Shown: positions 16,251 through 25,033, counted from the first letter of the stretch. The stretch: 64,000 nucleotides of DNA from UBA2112 sp964596695 (GCA_964596695.1 CAZQVE010000003.1:62001-126000); one strand, 5' to 3'. Notes: generated by a model from the sequence alone, not told the origin. Made by a program: numbers and translations.

Positions 16251-17258
16251 TTACGCCTGATTTTTTCTTACGAGCGGCAACAAGAATCGAAATGTCGTGT
16301 CGGCGTTTTTTGCACTGCTGACAGTCAGCTCGCCTTTGTGTAACGCCACGATTTCTTTTGCTAGCGCGAGCCCCAGGCCGGATCCGCCGTCGTTGCGCGA
16401 TTCATTGGCGCGGTAAAAACGGTCAAAGATGTGCGGCAGGTTTTCGGCTGCAATACCCTCGCCTTTGTTGCTGATAGTGAATAAAGCGTGGCGGCCGCGC
16501 TTTGTCAGGGATGCCTTGATCCGCGAGTTTGGCGGGCTGTATTTGAGCGCATTGTCGATCAGAATCGTCAGTAGCTCCTCGACGCTTGCCTGATTCGCCT
16601 TGACGACAAGCTGCTCAGGCGGCAGGGAGAGCTTTATTCGCTTGGCGTTCTTGTCGTAGCGCTGAACAACTTCTGACGTTATGTCTCCCAGATTGACCGG
16701 CTCGAGCTCCAGTCCGGCGTAGTCCATCTTGGATAGTTGTAGCAGGGTTTTGGATAGGACTGTCAGTTTGTCGACCTCTTCCAGATTACTTTTCAGTAAG
16801 CTGCGCATGTCGGCTTTGGACAACTTGGGATCGTTTAGCGCAACCTCTAGCTCCGTTTTCATGGCGGCGAGCGGCGTGCGTAGCTCGTGGCTGGCGTCGC
16901 TCGTAAATCGCGAATGAGCGTCGTGTGATTGCTCAATCTGCCGCAATGTTCGTCGTGCCAGCAGATAGCTCAGTGCTCCGCCGCCAAAGAAAATAAGCAA
17001 ATTAACATAAGTTAATGTAACCAGGATGTTATGGCTGGTAACCTGACGCTGAAGCAGACGGTACGTTGAAAAAGCCTGATTGTTAGTGCTGCCAAACAGA
17101 CTTATGTCTGGTTGTTCGAATCGGCTCTGGAATTCAGATAAACGCGCGCGGACTTCACCGGTAACGGTCTGATAGATCGTAAAACTAAATAGTAGGCTGA
17201 TGCTCATAAGGATGAGCAGGTACCATCCCGTCAGTTTTAATGTCGCCGAGTGAAACAT
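16251..17258 (-). CDS. Sensor histidine kinase of an OmpR-type two-component system
   Basis: A 335-residue membrane kinase: segment 1 at residues 8-30, an extracellular loop of about 45 residues, segment 2 at about 80-100, then a short linker without a clear HAMP domain. The phosphoacceptor is in SDASHELRTPLAAM; N box (LIDNALKYSP), G1 (NKGEGIA), F box and G2 (GGSGLGLALAKEI) are complete. It follows the response regulator gene by 43 bases. Signal unknown; the small loop suggests sensing of a simple envelope cue. Confidence 0.94.
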   Translation of the reverse strand: MFHSATLKLTGWYLLILMSISLLFSFTIYQTVTGEVRARLSEFQSRFEQPDISLFGSTNNQAFSTYRLLQRQVTSHNILVTLTYVNLLIFFGGGALSYLLARRTLRQIEQSHDAHSRFTSDASHELRTPLAAMKTELEVALNDPKLSKADMRSLLKSNLEEVDKLTVLSKTLLQLSKMDYAGLELEPVNLGDITSEVVQRYDKNAKRIKLSLPPEQLVVKANQASVEELLTILIDNALKYSPPNSRIKASLTKRGRHALFTISNKGEGIAAENLPHIFDRFYRANESRNDGGSGLGLALAKEIVALHKGELTVSSAKNADTTFRFLLPLVRKNQA

Positions 17259-17301
17259 TACAACCTAGTTTATCCCTAGTGATTGAGATTTTGGTTAAGT
17301 C

Positions 17302-17976
17302 CTAGGCTTCAATCTTGTAGCCGAAGCCACGAACAGTCTTAATAAGCTGCTTGCCCTTGAACGGTTCATCAACTTTAGCGCGTAGGTATTTGATATAGAC
17401 TTCAACGGTGTTGAGCAGGATATCGGCATCATAGTCCCAGACGTGCGCTACGATCGTTTCCTTACTGGACGGACGACCCTGGTTACGGAGCAGGAATTCT
17501 AGCAAAGCGAACTCCTTGCTTGTTAGGTGAATCTCCTTTCCCTGGCGGGTTACGCGGAACGATGTCGTATCCAGCTCCAGGTCGTCGGCCTTGAGGACGG
17601 TGCCTTTTTGCTCTGCCGGACGGCGTAACAGCGCACGAACACGAGCTAGCAATTCGGCAAGTGCGAATGGCTTAACGAGATAATCATCGGCGCCGCTGTC
17701 CAACCCCTTCGTCTTGTCGGCGGTCGTGCCAAGCGCCGTCAATAGTAATACGGGCGTATGAATCTTTGCTTCGCGCATAGCCGTGATAATACCGAGACCG
17801 TCGTATTCACCGGGAATCATTCGGTCGATAATCGCGAGGTCGTATGGCTCAGTGGTTGCCATGGCGTGTCCTTCGTCGCCATCATATGCGACGTCTACTG
17901 CGTAACTCTCTTGCTCAAGTGCCCGCGCGACTGCGCGTGCTATTTTGTGCTCATCTTCAACAACTAATATTCTCAT
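17302..17976 (-). CDS. Response regulator, OmpR/PhoB family
   Basis: A 224-residue DNA-binding regulator. The receiver domain has the acidic pair in VVEDEHK, phospho-Asp in AIIDRMIPGEYDG (about residue 51), Thr in LLLTALG and Lys in LVKPFA. The C-terminal winged helix has LTSKEFALLEFLLRNQGRPSS and TVEVYIKYLRAKVD. Start at 17976 gives the canonical MRILVVEDE; a longer frame to 18087 is not credible because it overlaps the preceding gene. Partner kinase lies directly downstream. Confidence 0.95.
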   Translation of the reverse strand: MRILVVEDEHKIARAVARALEQESYAVDVAYDGDEGHAMATTEPYDLAIIDRMIPGEYDGLGIITAMREAKIHTPVLLLTALGTTADKTKGLDSGADDYLVKPFALAELLARVRALLRRPAEQKGTVLKADDLELDTTSFRVTRQGKEIHLTSKEFALLEFLLRNQGRPSSKETIVAHVWDYDADILLNTVEVYIKYLRAKVDEPFKGKQLIKTVRGFGYKIEA

Positions 17977-18016
17977 AGCTTTATTATATTCCCCTTTCCT
18001 GAGTGAAAGCTGTAAT

Positions 18017-18358
18017 TCAGCTAACATGTAGAGCCGGGTATTTCGTACTCCAGGTTTGCATTGATTGTAGTACGGGCATAAGATCACGCCCCTTGTCAGT
18101 CAAGCGGTACTCGCAGCGGTTACTGCTTTGGGCTGCTTGTTTGACGATGATTCCCGCTTGTTCCAATTGGTCGAGCCGTGCGCAGAGCGTTCGTGGGTTG
18201 ATACCGCCGACAAGCTCCTGAATCTGACAAAAGCGGACGGAATCTTCATTGATAAAATACCGCAGCAATTGCGGTGTCCACTTGTTGCCCAGAATCTCTG
18301 TCGCGCTGTCAACGCAGCCGATTTTTCCTGCCGCACTTTTCATGACTTTACTATACAT
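18017..18358 (-). CDS. HxlR-family transcriptional regulator
   Basis: A 113-residue winged-helix regulator. The family pattern CxxxxxxxxLGNKWTPQLLRYF, FxxIQELVGGINPRTLCARLDQLEQAGII and the wing CEYRLTDKGRDLMPVL are clear. The single N-terminal cysteine (residue 15), conserved in this family, can act as a redox or electrophile sensor. It sits between the HD hydrolase gene and the two-component genes, all on the minus strand. Target unknown. Confidence 0.92.
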   Translation of the reverse strand: MYSKVMKSAAGKIGCVDSATEILGNKWTPQLLRYFINEDSVRFCQIQELVGGINPRTLCARLDQLEQAGIIVKQAAQSSNRCEYRLTDKGRDLMPVLQSMQTWSTKYPALHVS

Positions 18359-18383
18359 TAGATAGCGAATTTTATCAATAAGC

Positions 18384-19352
18384 TTATTCCGACGGAGGAA
18401 GCCATGCGAGACCGCGCACTATACCTCGGTGGATTTTGGTCGCGACACGTTCGGTGGTTTCCTTGGAGTCAACTAGCGCGTCGGTAACGGTTTGTTGGAT
18501 GTGGCCCAGACGGTTGTCTATACGCGTCGTAAAACGTAGCAGGCGTTGGCGACGGCCGGCGAAGTACTTTTCGAATATACGTTTTGCCTTGTCTGGATCA
18601 TCCGAGAGGAACTCGAGATATTTTTGCAGGTCGTCGAGCCGTTGGTTGACGAACTTCTCTTCGCTGGTGAGGATCTTCATGACCGCGTTGGTGGTTGCGG
18701 TAATATCAGTCGCGCCGGGCGGTAGTTGTTCCAAGGCGAGTTTGCTGACGTCCTCTATGATCTTTTGCTCACCTTCGGTCAGCACGGCGCTTGAGTCGGC
18801 TAGCGCGACCGCCACCACGGCAAAGTCGGGTTTGCCTGTCACGACACGTGTTTGGAAAACGCCGCCGTCACGATACTCGACCGTCGTGGCTTCGACTGCC
18901 TGCTGTACGCGCCGGCGCATTTTGGCGCTGAATTTTGTCGGTGATAATCGCATTGCGTTGACTGCCGCTTGCGCGCTGAGGGCTTCATCGCTTGCCGTCT
19001 CGTCCTTGGCGCCGATGACAATATCATGGTATGCCGCCGCGATGCCGACGACTTCGTAATCTTCCTGCGTAAAGCTTGTGTCGAAATGCTTCTCAAACCG
19101 TTTCAGCCATGCAATTGAACGTTGAAACACCTCGAAGGCGTGCTCGTCGTTATGGTATGCGCGTTGCGTTTCGTCCGTTTGGCCTTGACCGTATGTCTCG
19201 TACGCCTTGAGGAGGCCTGCCGTCATGAGTGTCGTCGTGCGCTCAGGTAACGTGACATCTGGATAATCTCGCTCTAAGAAATCGGCTATTTTGTATGAGT
19301 AGTCGGGCGGATTGTTTGGCTGGTCGATTGACCTGTCCGGTGTCTCTGCCAT
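18384..19352 (-). CDS. HD-domain (metal-dependent phosphohydrolase-like) protein
   Basis: A 322-residue cytosolic protein. YHNDEHAFEVF at about residue 66 and AAYHDIVIGA at about 107 give the H...HD metal ligands of HD-superfamily phosphohydrolases of the YHNxxH type. The C-terminal third is charged and helical (LDDLQKYLEFL, RRQRLLRFTTRI) with a final region that may contact the membrane or a partner. A TATACT box lies 16 bases before the start. Substrate unknown. Confidence 0.8.
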   Translation of the reverse strand: MAETPDRSIDQPNNPPDYSYKIADFLERDYPDVTLPERTTTLMTAGLLKAYETYGQGQTDETQRAYHNDEHAFEVFQRSIAWLKRFEKHFDTSFTQEDYEVVGIAAAYHDIVIGAKDETASDEALSAQAAVNAMRLSPTKFSAKMRRRVQQAVEATTVEYRDGGVFQTRVVTGKPDFAVVAVALADSSAVLTEGEQKIIEDVSKLALEQLPPGATDITATTNAVMKILTSEEKFVNQRLDDLQKYLEFLSDDPDKAKRIFEKYFAGRRQRLLRFTTRIDNRLGHIQQTVTDALVDSKETTERVATKIHRGIVRGLAWLPPSE

Positions 19353-19390
19353 AGTCTTTTGTACCTATAGTATACCCTATCGGCCCCTAT

Positions 19391-19420
19391 TTGACGATTG
19401 CAGTAGCGGAGGATTATACT
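19391..19420 (+). promoter_or_regulatory. Predicted promoter for the 62-aa gene
   Basis: TTGACG, 18 bases, TATACT, placing the start of transcription about 25 bases before the GTG start codon. Confidence 0.5.
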
Positions 19421-19451
19421 ACTCACATTCCCAACAAAACGGAGGTGTGGG

Positions 19452-19640
19452 GTGAAGATCAAAACGCTCGTGGCGATAATCGCCACTGCTACCGTCGCCA
19501 CCGCTTTGCGGGATGACATCATGGAACTTGTCAGGCATATAGATTCGGCCGAATTGAGAGAGCTCAAAGACCCGGTAGGACTATTTCTTTACCTCCTGAC
19601 TGGCGTTCCGCGCGAACATCTCGGCTATAGGCCTGAGTGA
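19452..19640 (+). CDS. Small protein, 62 aa, with N-terminal hydrophobic segment
   Basis: Not recognised. GTG start preceded by GGAGGTG, with a consensus-like promoter upstream and a strong terminator directly downstream, so a real monocistronic gene is likely. Residues 3-20 (IKTLVAIIATATVATALR) could be a membrane segment or signal; the remaining 40 residues are amphipathic. Confidence 0.65.
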   Translation: MKIKTLVAIIATATVATALRDDIMELVRHIDSAELRELKDPVGLFLYLLTGVPREHLGYRPE

Positions 19641-19645
19641 CGACA

Positions 19646-19688
19646 GCGGGCGGTTGCTTCGGTATTCCGAGGTAACCACCCGCTATTT
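19646..19688 (+). terminator. Intrinsic terminator after the 62-aa gene
   Basis: AGCGGGCGGTT pairs with AACCACCCGCT, with inner CTTCGG/CCGAGG pairing, followed by ATTTTT. Confidence 0.85.
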
Positions 19689-19697
19689 TTCATGGAC

Positions 19698-20480
19698 TTA
19701 ATAGAGCGGTACTTCGTCCTCGACGGGTATGAGTGCGAGGGCTTTTTTAGTATCACCGATGACCCTGTTGGGTGCCATAGGCGCCTGAGGAACGCTTGGA
19801 CTAGACGAAAGTGGATCTAAGAAGTGTTTTATAGACATAAATTTGTCTGACAGTGGGTTGTATGTGCGAACTATACGAGTGTCGATGCTTTCATGCAAGC
19901 CTGCACCTAGGTAAGAGTCGCTTTGATATTCGACACCGTCGTCTCTAAAATGTATACAGTTATCATACCTATGGACGTTGTCCTTTCGATTGCCGAAATG
20001 AATACTATGCGCTTTATTTCTATCCATATCGATCCAAACATGCTGGTTGGGGGTAACGTTTTCTTTTGGTGGTTGGTCAAAAAATGTCTCAGCTTTGAGT
20101 CTCGTTGGGCTATTGAATGAGTCGTTTGTAGTGTATTCGACTGTGAAACGTGTGTATCGTTGTCTATTATTCTGCACCCATTCGTGAACGTAGGAATGTT
20201 CACCGGTTTTTTGTTTACGAAAACCAAACCGCCGATTTTTGCCGTTGTTCTGCGGCGTGATTTTTTGTGCAGCCTCGACGTACGGACTAGTGATATCCTG
20301 TAGGCTACCCGATAGCCTTGCTGTGCGTTGTGATTCTATGTGCCAGTTGTTGGTAATGATCTCAGGTTTGCTTCCTGCCAGTGCAATGCTGCCTAGGCAT
20401 AGCGTCGGCATAGGTAAATGAAAACTCTGCTTCTCCGTGGAGGTACTCTGGGGATTTCGCATGACTCGCTCGCTTTTCAT
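19698..20480 (-). CDS. Hypothetical protein, 260 aa (related to its upstream neighbour)
   Basis: Not recognised. A soluble-looking protein rich in Asn, Arg and aromatic residues with many beta-type stretches (RYTRFTVEYTTND, VWIDMDRNKAHSIHFGNR, RDDGVEYQSDSYLGAG). The order of motifs resembles the 327-residue protein encoded 4 bases upstream (YHSWLHYTTENKE, RVVHSIFLAQDGINYTSRSF), so the two seem to be distant paralogues in one transcript. No signal peptide is evident. The C-terminus is Pro/Ser-rich. Confidence 0.7.
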   Translation of the reverse strand: MKSERVMRNPQSTSTEKQSFHLPMPTLCLGSIALAGSKPEIITNNWHIESQRTARLSGSLQDITSPYVEAAQKITPQNNGKNRRFGFRKQKTGEHSYVHEWVQNNRQRYTRFTVEYTTNDSFNSPTRLKAETFFDQPPKENVTPNQHVWIDMDRNKAHSIHFGNRKDNVHRYDNCIHFRDDGVEYQSDSYLGAGLHESIDTRIVRTYNPLSDKFMSIKHFLDPLSSSPSVPQAPMAPNRVIGDTKKALALIPVEDEVPLY

Positions 20481-20484
20481 TATG

Positions 20485-21468
20485 CTATAGCTCCAAGGTC
20501 CTCGTTGGCACTAGTCCCGCGAGAGCCTTTGCGACAGTTAGTAGCACTGATGGATCCATGTCATCACCGAACACCGACTTTCGCTCGGGGCCTTTAATAC
20601 TTGTTTTGAGGGTATGGGATTCGCTGTCGTACTTACGCTCGATGAGCTCGTGGAGGACTTCCTGTCCATAGGATGACCCTATTTCACTTGCGATCCATTT
20701 GAACGACCGAGACGTATAGTTGATACCGTCTTGCGCCAAGAAGATGGAGTGAACTACTCGTGCTTTGTTACCAGGAGGCACCATACCGTCGAATAAGTCC
20801 CTGTTCCATTTGTGCAGCTCAAGCTCTACCGGGGCATGTTTGGCAAAATGTTTACGAATTTCAATCTCGTCATGTGTTCCATCTCTATTTTCGAAATGGA
20901 CTTCGGTAAGCAAATTATCTTTGAGTTCAAAACTAAGACGGTAGCTGCCGAGTGTACTGGAGAGTCCTGCTTTATCAAGCTGCATTACGAAACTTGTAGG
21001 TACCATTTCCTTGTTTTCGGTCGTATAGTGCAGCCAGGAGTGGTAGTCCCAATAATCGCTTTTGTATGTCCACGAGATATTGCTCTTTTTGGGATTTTTC
21101 TTTGAAAATCGACGCTTCGATTGCGTCGATGTTTCGAAAAGCTTTTCTTTCAATGCCTGTAGTATGGGCATAAAAATAAGTTGTACTTGCATGTTCAACT
21201 CTGATGTCTGTTGTAGCTCATGAATGACATCCTTGGGCTGTTCGTATAGATAATCTTCGGCACTGTCGGCAATCGCTAGCCTGGCCATAGAGTCTATATC
21301 ATACTGAGGTTTTACTAGTTCGAGAGAGGTTGTTTGTGCTGGTTGCTTTGTCGTAGGCAGTGGAAATTCACCCCGCGCCTCAAGGCGAAACTGCAACATG
21401 TCTGCAAGTGTCGCGTCGGCAGGGTCACCTGTTTCACGAAGTTTGTCGATATTCCACGCCATTGTCAT
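20485..21468 (-). CDS. Hypothetical protein, 327 aa, first of an unknown paralogous pair
   Basis: Not recognised. Residues 1-120 are mostly helical with TLADMLQFRLEARGEF; a basic stretch (STQSKRRFSKKNPKKS) leads into a beta-rich domain resembling the downstream protein. No membrane segment. There is no ribosome binding site; a TACAAT box ends 7 bases before ATG 21468, pointing to a leaderless mRNA. ATG 21462 is an alternative. It is divergent from tgt and the two promoters are mirror images. Confidence 0.75.
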   Translation of the reverse strand: MTMAWNIDKLRETGDPADATLADMLQFRLEARGEFPLPTTKQPAQTTSLELVKPQYDIDSMARLAIADSAEDYLYEQPKDVIHELQQTSELNMQVQLIFMPILQALKEKLFETSTQSKRRFSKKNPKKSNISWTYKSDYWDYHSWLHYTTENKEMVPTSFVMQLDKAGLSSTLGSYRLSFELKDNLLTEVHFENRDGTHDEIEIRKHFAKHAPVELELHKWNRDLFDGMVPPGNKARVVHSIFLAQDGINYTSRSFKWIASEIGSSYGQEVLHELIERKYDSESHTLKTSIKGPERKSVFGDDMDPSVLLTVAKALAGLVPTRTLEL

Positions 21469-21475
21469 GGTGGAT

Positions 21476-21508
21476 ATTGTAGCATATTTATGACATATCG
21501 TCTACAAT
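21476..21508. promoter_or_regulatory. Symmetric divergent promoter region between the unknown pair and tgt
   Basis: ATTGTAG at 21476 and CTACAAT at 21502 form a 7-bp inverted repeat with 19 bases between. Each arm supplies a TACAAT -10 box pointing outwards, 7 bases from ATG 21468 on one side and about 20 bases from ATG 21528 on the other. Confidence 0.45.
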
Positions 21509-21527
21509 ATGGACAAGTGAATATGCT

Positions 21528-22898
21528 ATGATACAACAGATGACAAAAGCCTTTGGATTTGAAATTCACCACCGACTGGACGGAGCGCTTGCGCGGACCG
21601 GGACGATAACCACGCCCCATGGGATTATAGAAACGCCGGCATTTGTCCCGGTTGGAACGCAGGCGGCAATGAAAGCGCTGACGCCCGAACAGCTCGAAGC
21701 CGTTGGTGCGCAGTCACTGCTGGTGAATGCATACCATTTGTATTTACGACCTGGACATGAGCTCATCGACGAAGCTGGAGGTATCCATAAGTTTATGAAT
21801 TGGGACAAGCCGATGTTCAGCGACAGCGGCGGATTTCAGGTGATGAGTCTTGGCGTGGGGTTCAAAAAGGTCATCGATATGACCGGAAATACAGAAAAGT
21901 TTGCTGAAGAGCAACGGCTTTTGCGTTCGGATGGAGCGCAAGGAAGCGGCGAGAAACGCGGCAAAGCGTATAAGAGATACGCTGAAGCGAGTATCGCAAC
22001 CGCTGACGCAGCGATCCGTCGGAAACCGCCAGCGCGGGCAGCTGCAGCTGCCCTGCAGGGCGGTGGCGCAAAGTCGTTGGCGTGGATTAGTAATGACGGC
22101 GTACGATTCAAGTCGCATCTCGATGGCAGTATGCACACGTTTACGCCTGAGCTTTCCATGCAAATCCAACATGGCATTGGTGCCGATATCACGTTTGCTT
22201 TCGACGAGCTGACGACGCTTTTTCACGACTACTATTATCAGATCGAGTCACTTGATAAGCGTACGCACCCTTGGGCGGTACGCAGCCTGGCGGAACACAA
22301 ACGATTGAATGACGAACGCTCACATCGTCCGCCACAAGCACTGTTCGGTGTTGTTCAGGGTGCTGATTATGAAGATTTGCGTCGCCGTAGTGCCAAGTTT
22401 TTGGGTGGTATGGACTTTGACGGCTACGGGATCGGCGGTGCGCTGCGTAAGGAAATCATTGGCGACATAGTTCGCTGGACGAACGAAGAACTACCAGAGG
22501 ATAAGCCGCGCCACATGCTTGGTATTAGTGAGCCGGACGATATCTTTGCTTGTATCGAGAATGGTGCCGACACGTTCGACTGTGTCTCTCCTGCCCGTGT
22601 GGCACGAAATGGTGCGCTCTATACTAAGCGTGGTCGCGTGAACATCACGCGGGCGCAGTACGCTCGAGACTTCACCTCCTTTGATAGCGAATGTGATTGC
22701 TACTCGTGCCAGAATTACGCATCGGCGTATCTGCACCATTTATTCAAGGCAGATGAAGTGCTAGCCAAGACACTAGCCACAATTCACAATGAACGCTTTA
22801 TCGTTCGTCTGGTCGACGATATTCGAGCATCAATAGCAGGCGGCACCTTCTTCGAGTTCAAGAGTAGCTTCCTTGCCGATTACTATGCACAAAGATAA
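21528..22898 (+). CDS. tgt: tRNA-guanine transglycosylase with an inserted segment
   Basis: Exchanges guanine 34 in GUN-anticodon tRNAs for a queuine precursor. Substrate-site DSGGFQVMSL, the nucleophile Asp in ADTFDCVSPARVARNG, and zinc ligands in CDCYSCQNYASAYLHH are all intact, so it should be active. At 456 residues it is longer than the usual 370-400: about 85 residues, rich in Lys, Arg and Ala, lie between MSLG (about residue 108) and DGVRFKSHLDGS (about 190), a place where relatives carry about 10-40. The sequence resembles the actinobacterial/TM7 subgroup. ATG 21540 is an alternative start. A bidirectional terminator overlaps its stop. Confidence 0.95.
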   Translation: MIQQMTKAFGFEIHHRLDGALARTGTITTPHGIIETPAFVPVGTQAAMKALTPEQLEAVGAQSLLVNAYHLYLRPGHELIDEAGGIHKFMNWDKPMFSDSGGFQVMSLGVGFKKVIDMTGNTEKFAEEQRLLRSDGAQGSGEKRGKAYKRYAEASIATADAAIRRKPPARAAAAALQGGGAKSLAWISNDGVRFKSHLDGSMHTFTPELSMQIQHGIGADITFAFDELTTLFHDYYYQIESLDKRTHPWAVRSLAEHKRLNDERSHRPPQALFGVVQGADYEDLRRRSAKFLGGMDFDGYGIGGALRKEIIGDIVRWTNEELPEDKPRHMLGISEPDDIFACIENGADTFDCVSPARVARNGALYTKRGRVNITRAQYARDFTSFDSECDCYSCQNYASAYLHHLFKADEVLAKTLATIHNERFIVRLVDDIRASIAGGTFFEFKSSFLADYYAQR

Positions 22899-22930
22899 GA
22901 AAAGCCCGCGTCAATGCGCGGAGCTTTTCT
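22898..22930. terminator. Bidirectional terminator between tgt and the 136-aa gene
   Basis: AGAAAAGC and GCTTTTCT (22923-22930) pair with inner CGCG/CGCG, giving T runs on both strands. It overlaps the last codons of the minus-strand gene. Confidence 0.8.
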
Positions 22931-23321
22931 TGAAGACTCGACGATGACGCGGGGCGGGAGGTACGACTTTGCGGTAATGGTAAGTGACGAAAAAGACATG
23001 ACCATGATCCGAAAACTCGCTGAACCGCTCGAAGCGGATCGTTTCTGTCGAGTACGCCCAGGTCGACACGGTGAGTCTGTCAAACTGCCTTTTGGGTGTC
23101 TGAGTCACCGCTACATTGACCTTGAACTCGTGGCCGACGGGTTTATTCGCGGCATAGCGCTCGGCGCATTGCGTCAGGAAGGTTCCAACCTCTGACGGAT
23201 CGTTGACGTTGTCAAGCAAGTAATCCTTGTAGCCGACACCGACACGAATGCGGCTGAGAGGTTCTTCTCCTCTCATGACATCCGGCAGCTCGGGAAGCTT
23301 GTGCCGACGAAACAGAGACAT
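22911..23321 (-). CDS. Hypothetical protein, 136 aa
   Basis: Not recognised. AAAGGGG precedes ATG 23321. A small soluble, beta-rich basic protein (VGHEFKVNVAVTQTPKRQFDRLTVSTWAYS, HGHVFFVTYHYRKVV) with a Lys/Arg/His tail. It converges with tgt and the two share a terminator. Confidence 0.65.
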   Translation of the reverse strand: MSLFRRHKLPELPDVMRGEEPLSRIRVGVGYKDYLLDNVNDPSEVGTFLTQCAERYAANKPVGHEFKVNVAVTQTPKRQFDRLTVSTWAYSTETIRFERFSEFSDHGHVFFVTYHYRKVVPPAPRHRRVFKKSSAH

Positions 23322-23431
23322 GGCGACCCCTTTCTCTCGGATCTGGTAGGTGCAAAGTAGATATCTTAACTATATCAGGAAAGTAGCGATTAGTCAATAT
23401 TAAGGACAAGCAATGTAAAATAAATTACTAC

Positions 23432-23452
23432 ATAGCATGACGGTCATGCTAT
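23432..23452. promoter_or_regulatory. Palindromic operator-like site overlapping a -10 box
   Basis: ATAGCATGA-CGG-TCATGCTAT is a perfect 9-bp inverted repeat. Its right end overlaps TATTAT (23450-23455), the likely -10 of the next gene, so a bound dimer would block transcription. Confidence 0.5.
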
Positions 23453-23461
23453 TATATGAAT

Positions 23462-23761
23462 ATGCACATAGCTTTGATTCTCACCCACGTTACATTTATG
23501 ATTGGTTCTCTTTTGCTTATGCCAACGGCAATCTTGTTGGCAATACGCGGCATTCGCGCGTCGCTGCCACTTGCGACCTGCGGCGTCGTCGCGGCTTCTA
23601 TCGGGTTCGTGACGGGTATCGTAATGTTACTGACTGACCCGTTGCTGACGGAGTGCATTATCTTGACCGCATATCTAGTGGCAATGATCAGCGTTTATGC
23701 TGTTGGCTTCGGCTGGGGTGTTGCCTCACGTGCTCGCCTACTCAAGGGCGCCGTAAGCTAG
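23462..23761 (+). CDS. Small membrane protein, 99 aa
   Basis: Not recognised. Three hydrophobic segments (ILTHVTFMIGSLLLMPTAILL, LATCGVVAASIGFVTGIVMLL, CIILTAYLVAMISVYAVGFGW) and a short basic C-terminus. There is no ribosome binding site. ATG 23462 lies 6 bases after a TATTAT box, as in a leaderless gene; ATG 23456 in the same frame is the alternative. It may be cotranscribed with the following transporter gene, although that has its own TATACT. Confidence 0.6.
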   Translation: MHIALILTHVTFMIGSLLLMPTAILLAIRGIRASLPLATCGVVAASIGFVTGIVMLLTDPLLTECIILTAYLVAMISVYAVGFGWGVASRARLLKGAVS

Positions 23762-23795
23762 CCAAACTCTCTCCGTTCAGGTATACTAAACGGCA

Positions 23796-24932
23796 ATGAA
23801 AGTTCGTATCGAAATCGAGACGAAGACGTTTGTCCGCTTTTGGCTGGTAGTGATTGGGTTTATCTTGGCGGCACTCGTTATCGTGAGTGCTCGCCAGGCG
23901 CTTATTATTCTTGGTTCGGCGTTTTTCCTGGCGCTCGCACTGAATCGTCCGGTTAGCGCACTCGCGAACATGTTGCCCGGCAAGAGCCGTGTTGGTGGTA
24001 CGGCAATCGCGTATATCGTCGTGGTTGGGCTACTAGGACTCTTCTTGTCGTTCGTCGTCCCACCGATTATCGAACAGACTGCACGCGTCGTTGGGTCGAT
24101 CCCGGCGGTCGTTGACCAGATCCAGAACCAATGGCAAGGGCTACATAACGTTGTCCAGCACTATGGCTTAGAGTCACAGGTGGACCAAGCGTTCTCCTCG
24201 GTCAAGGACAATGCGACCACGTGGGCGGCTAATCTTGGCTCGAACGCTATATCCGGCGTCGGGTCGATCGTCGGGTTCTTTACCAGCCTGTTGCTTGTAC
24301 TTGTACTGTCGTTCCTTATGCTGGTCGAGGCGCCCGTTTGGCTACGCAACCTATGGAATATCTATAACGACGAAGAAAAGCTAAAATACCATCGTCGGTT
24401 GGCGACACGTATGTATCATGTGGTTACCGGATATGTTACTGGCCAATTGGCGGTATCGGGAATCGGTGCCTTCTTCTCTGGCCTGACGGTATTTATCCTC
24501 AGCTTTATCTTTAACGTGCCGCATAATTTGGCGCTGCCATCTGCAGCAATCGCCTTCCTGCTATCATTGATTCCGATGTTCGGCGCGACGATCGGCGGCG
24601 TGTTGATTTGTCTGCTCCTCGCCTTCAACGACCTATCGGCTGCGATTGTATTCGCAGTATACTTCGTGGTCTATCAGCAGATCGAGAACAACTTCGTCTC
24701 ACCGGCTATCCAGTCAAAGACGGTCGAGTTGTCGGCGCTCGCTATTTTGGCATCCGTGACTGTCGGTCTGTATTTATTCGGTATCGCAGGTGGTATTATC
24801 TCAATTCCGATTGCTGGATGTATCAAGGTGTTGCTGGAAGATTATTTTGAACGCGCCAAGCAGCGTCGCGAAAAGAGCGAAAAGCCACTCCACAAACTTG
24901 TGAAAAAGATTCAGGAAAATACCTCCGCTTGA
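23796..24932 (+). CDS. AI-2E/PerM family membrane transporter
   Basis: A 378-residue protein of the TqsA/PerM/YtvI family (PF01594). About eight membrane segments surround the soluble region from 95 to 165. Family signatures SFLMLVEAPVW, GYVTGQLAVSGIGAFF, SLIPMFGATIGG, YQQIENNFVSPAIQSKTVELSALA and GIAGGIISIPIAGCIKVLLEDYFE are clear. Members export small molecules or act as Na+/H+ antiporters; substrate cannot be told. TATACT ends 8 bases before ATG and no ribosome binding site exists, so a leaderless mRNA is likely. Confidence 0.92.
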   Translation: MKVRIEIETKTFVRFWLVVIGFILAALVIVSARQALIILGSAFFLALALNRPVSALANMLPGKSRVGGTAIAYIVVVGLLGLFLSFVVPPIIEQTARVVGSIPAVVDQIQNQWQGLHNVVQHYGLESQVDQAFSSVKDNATTWAANLGSNAISGVGSIVGFFTSLLLVLVLSFLMLVEAPVWLRNLWNIYNDEEKLKYHRRLATRMYHVVTGYVTGQLAVSGIGAFFSGLTVFILSFIFNVPHNLALPSAAIAFLLSLIPMFGATIGGVLICLLLAFNDLSAAIVFAVYFVVYQQIENNFVSPAIQSKTVELSALAILASVTVGLYLFGIAGGIISIPIAGCIKVLLEDYFERAKQRREKSEKPLHKLVKKIQENTSA

Positions 24933-25033
24933 AGTTCCGGTTGACTCTTGGCTATTCCCCGTTGTAGATGTACGAACAATATTTATGTTGCTGTACGGCA
25001 TAAAACTTACCCCGGTTTCTTGGCGATCCGAAA

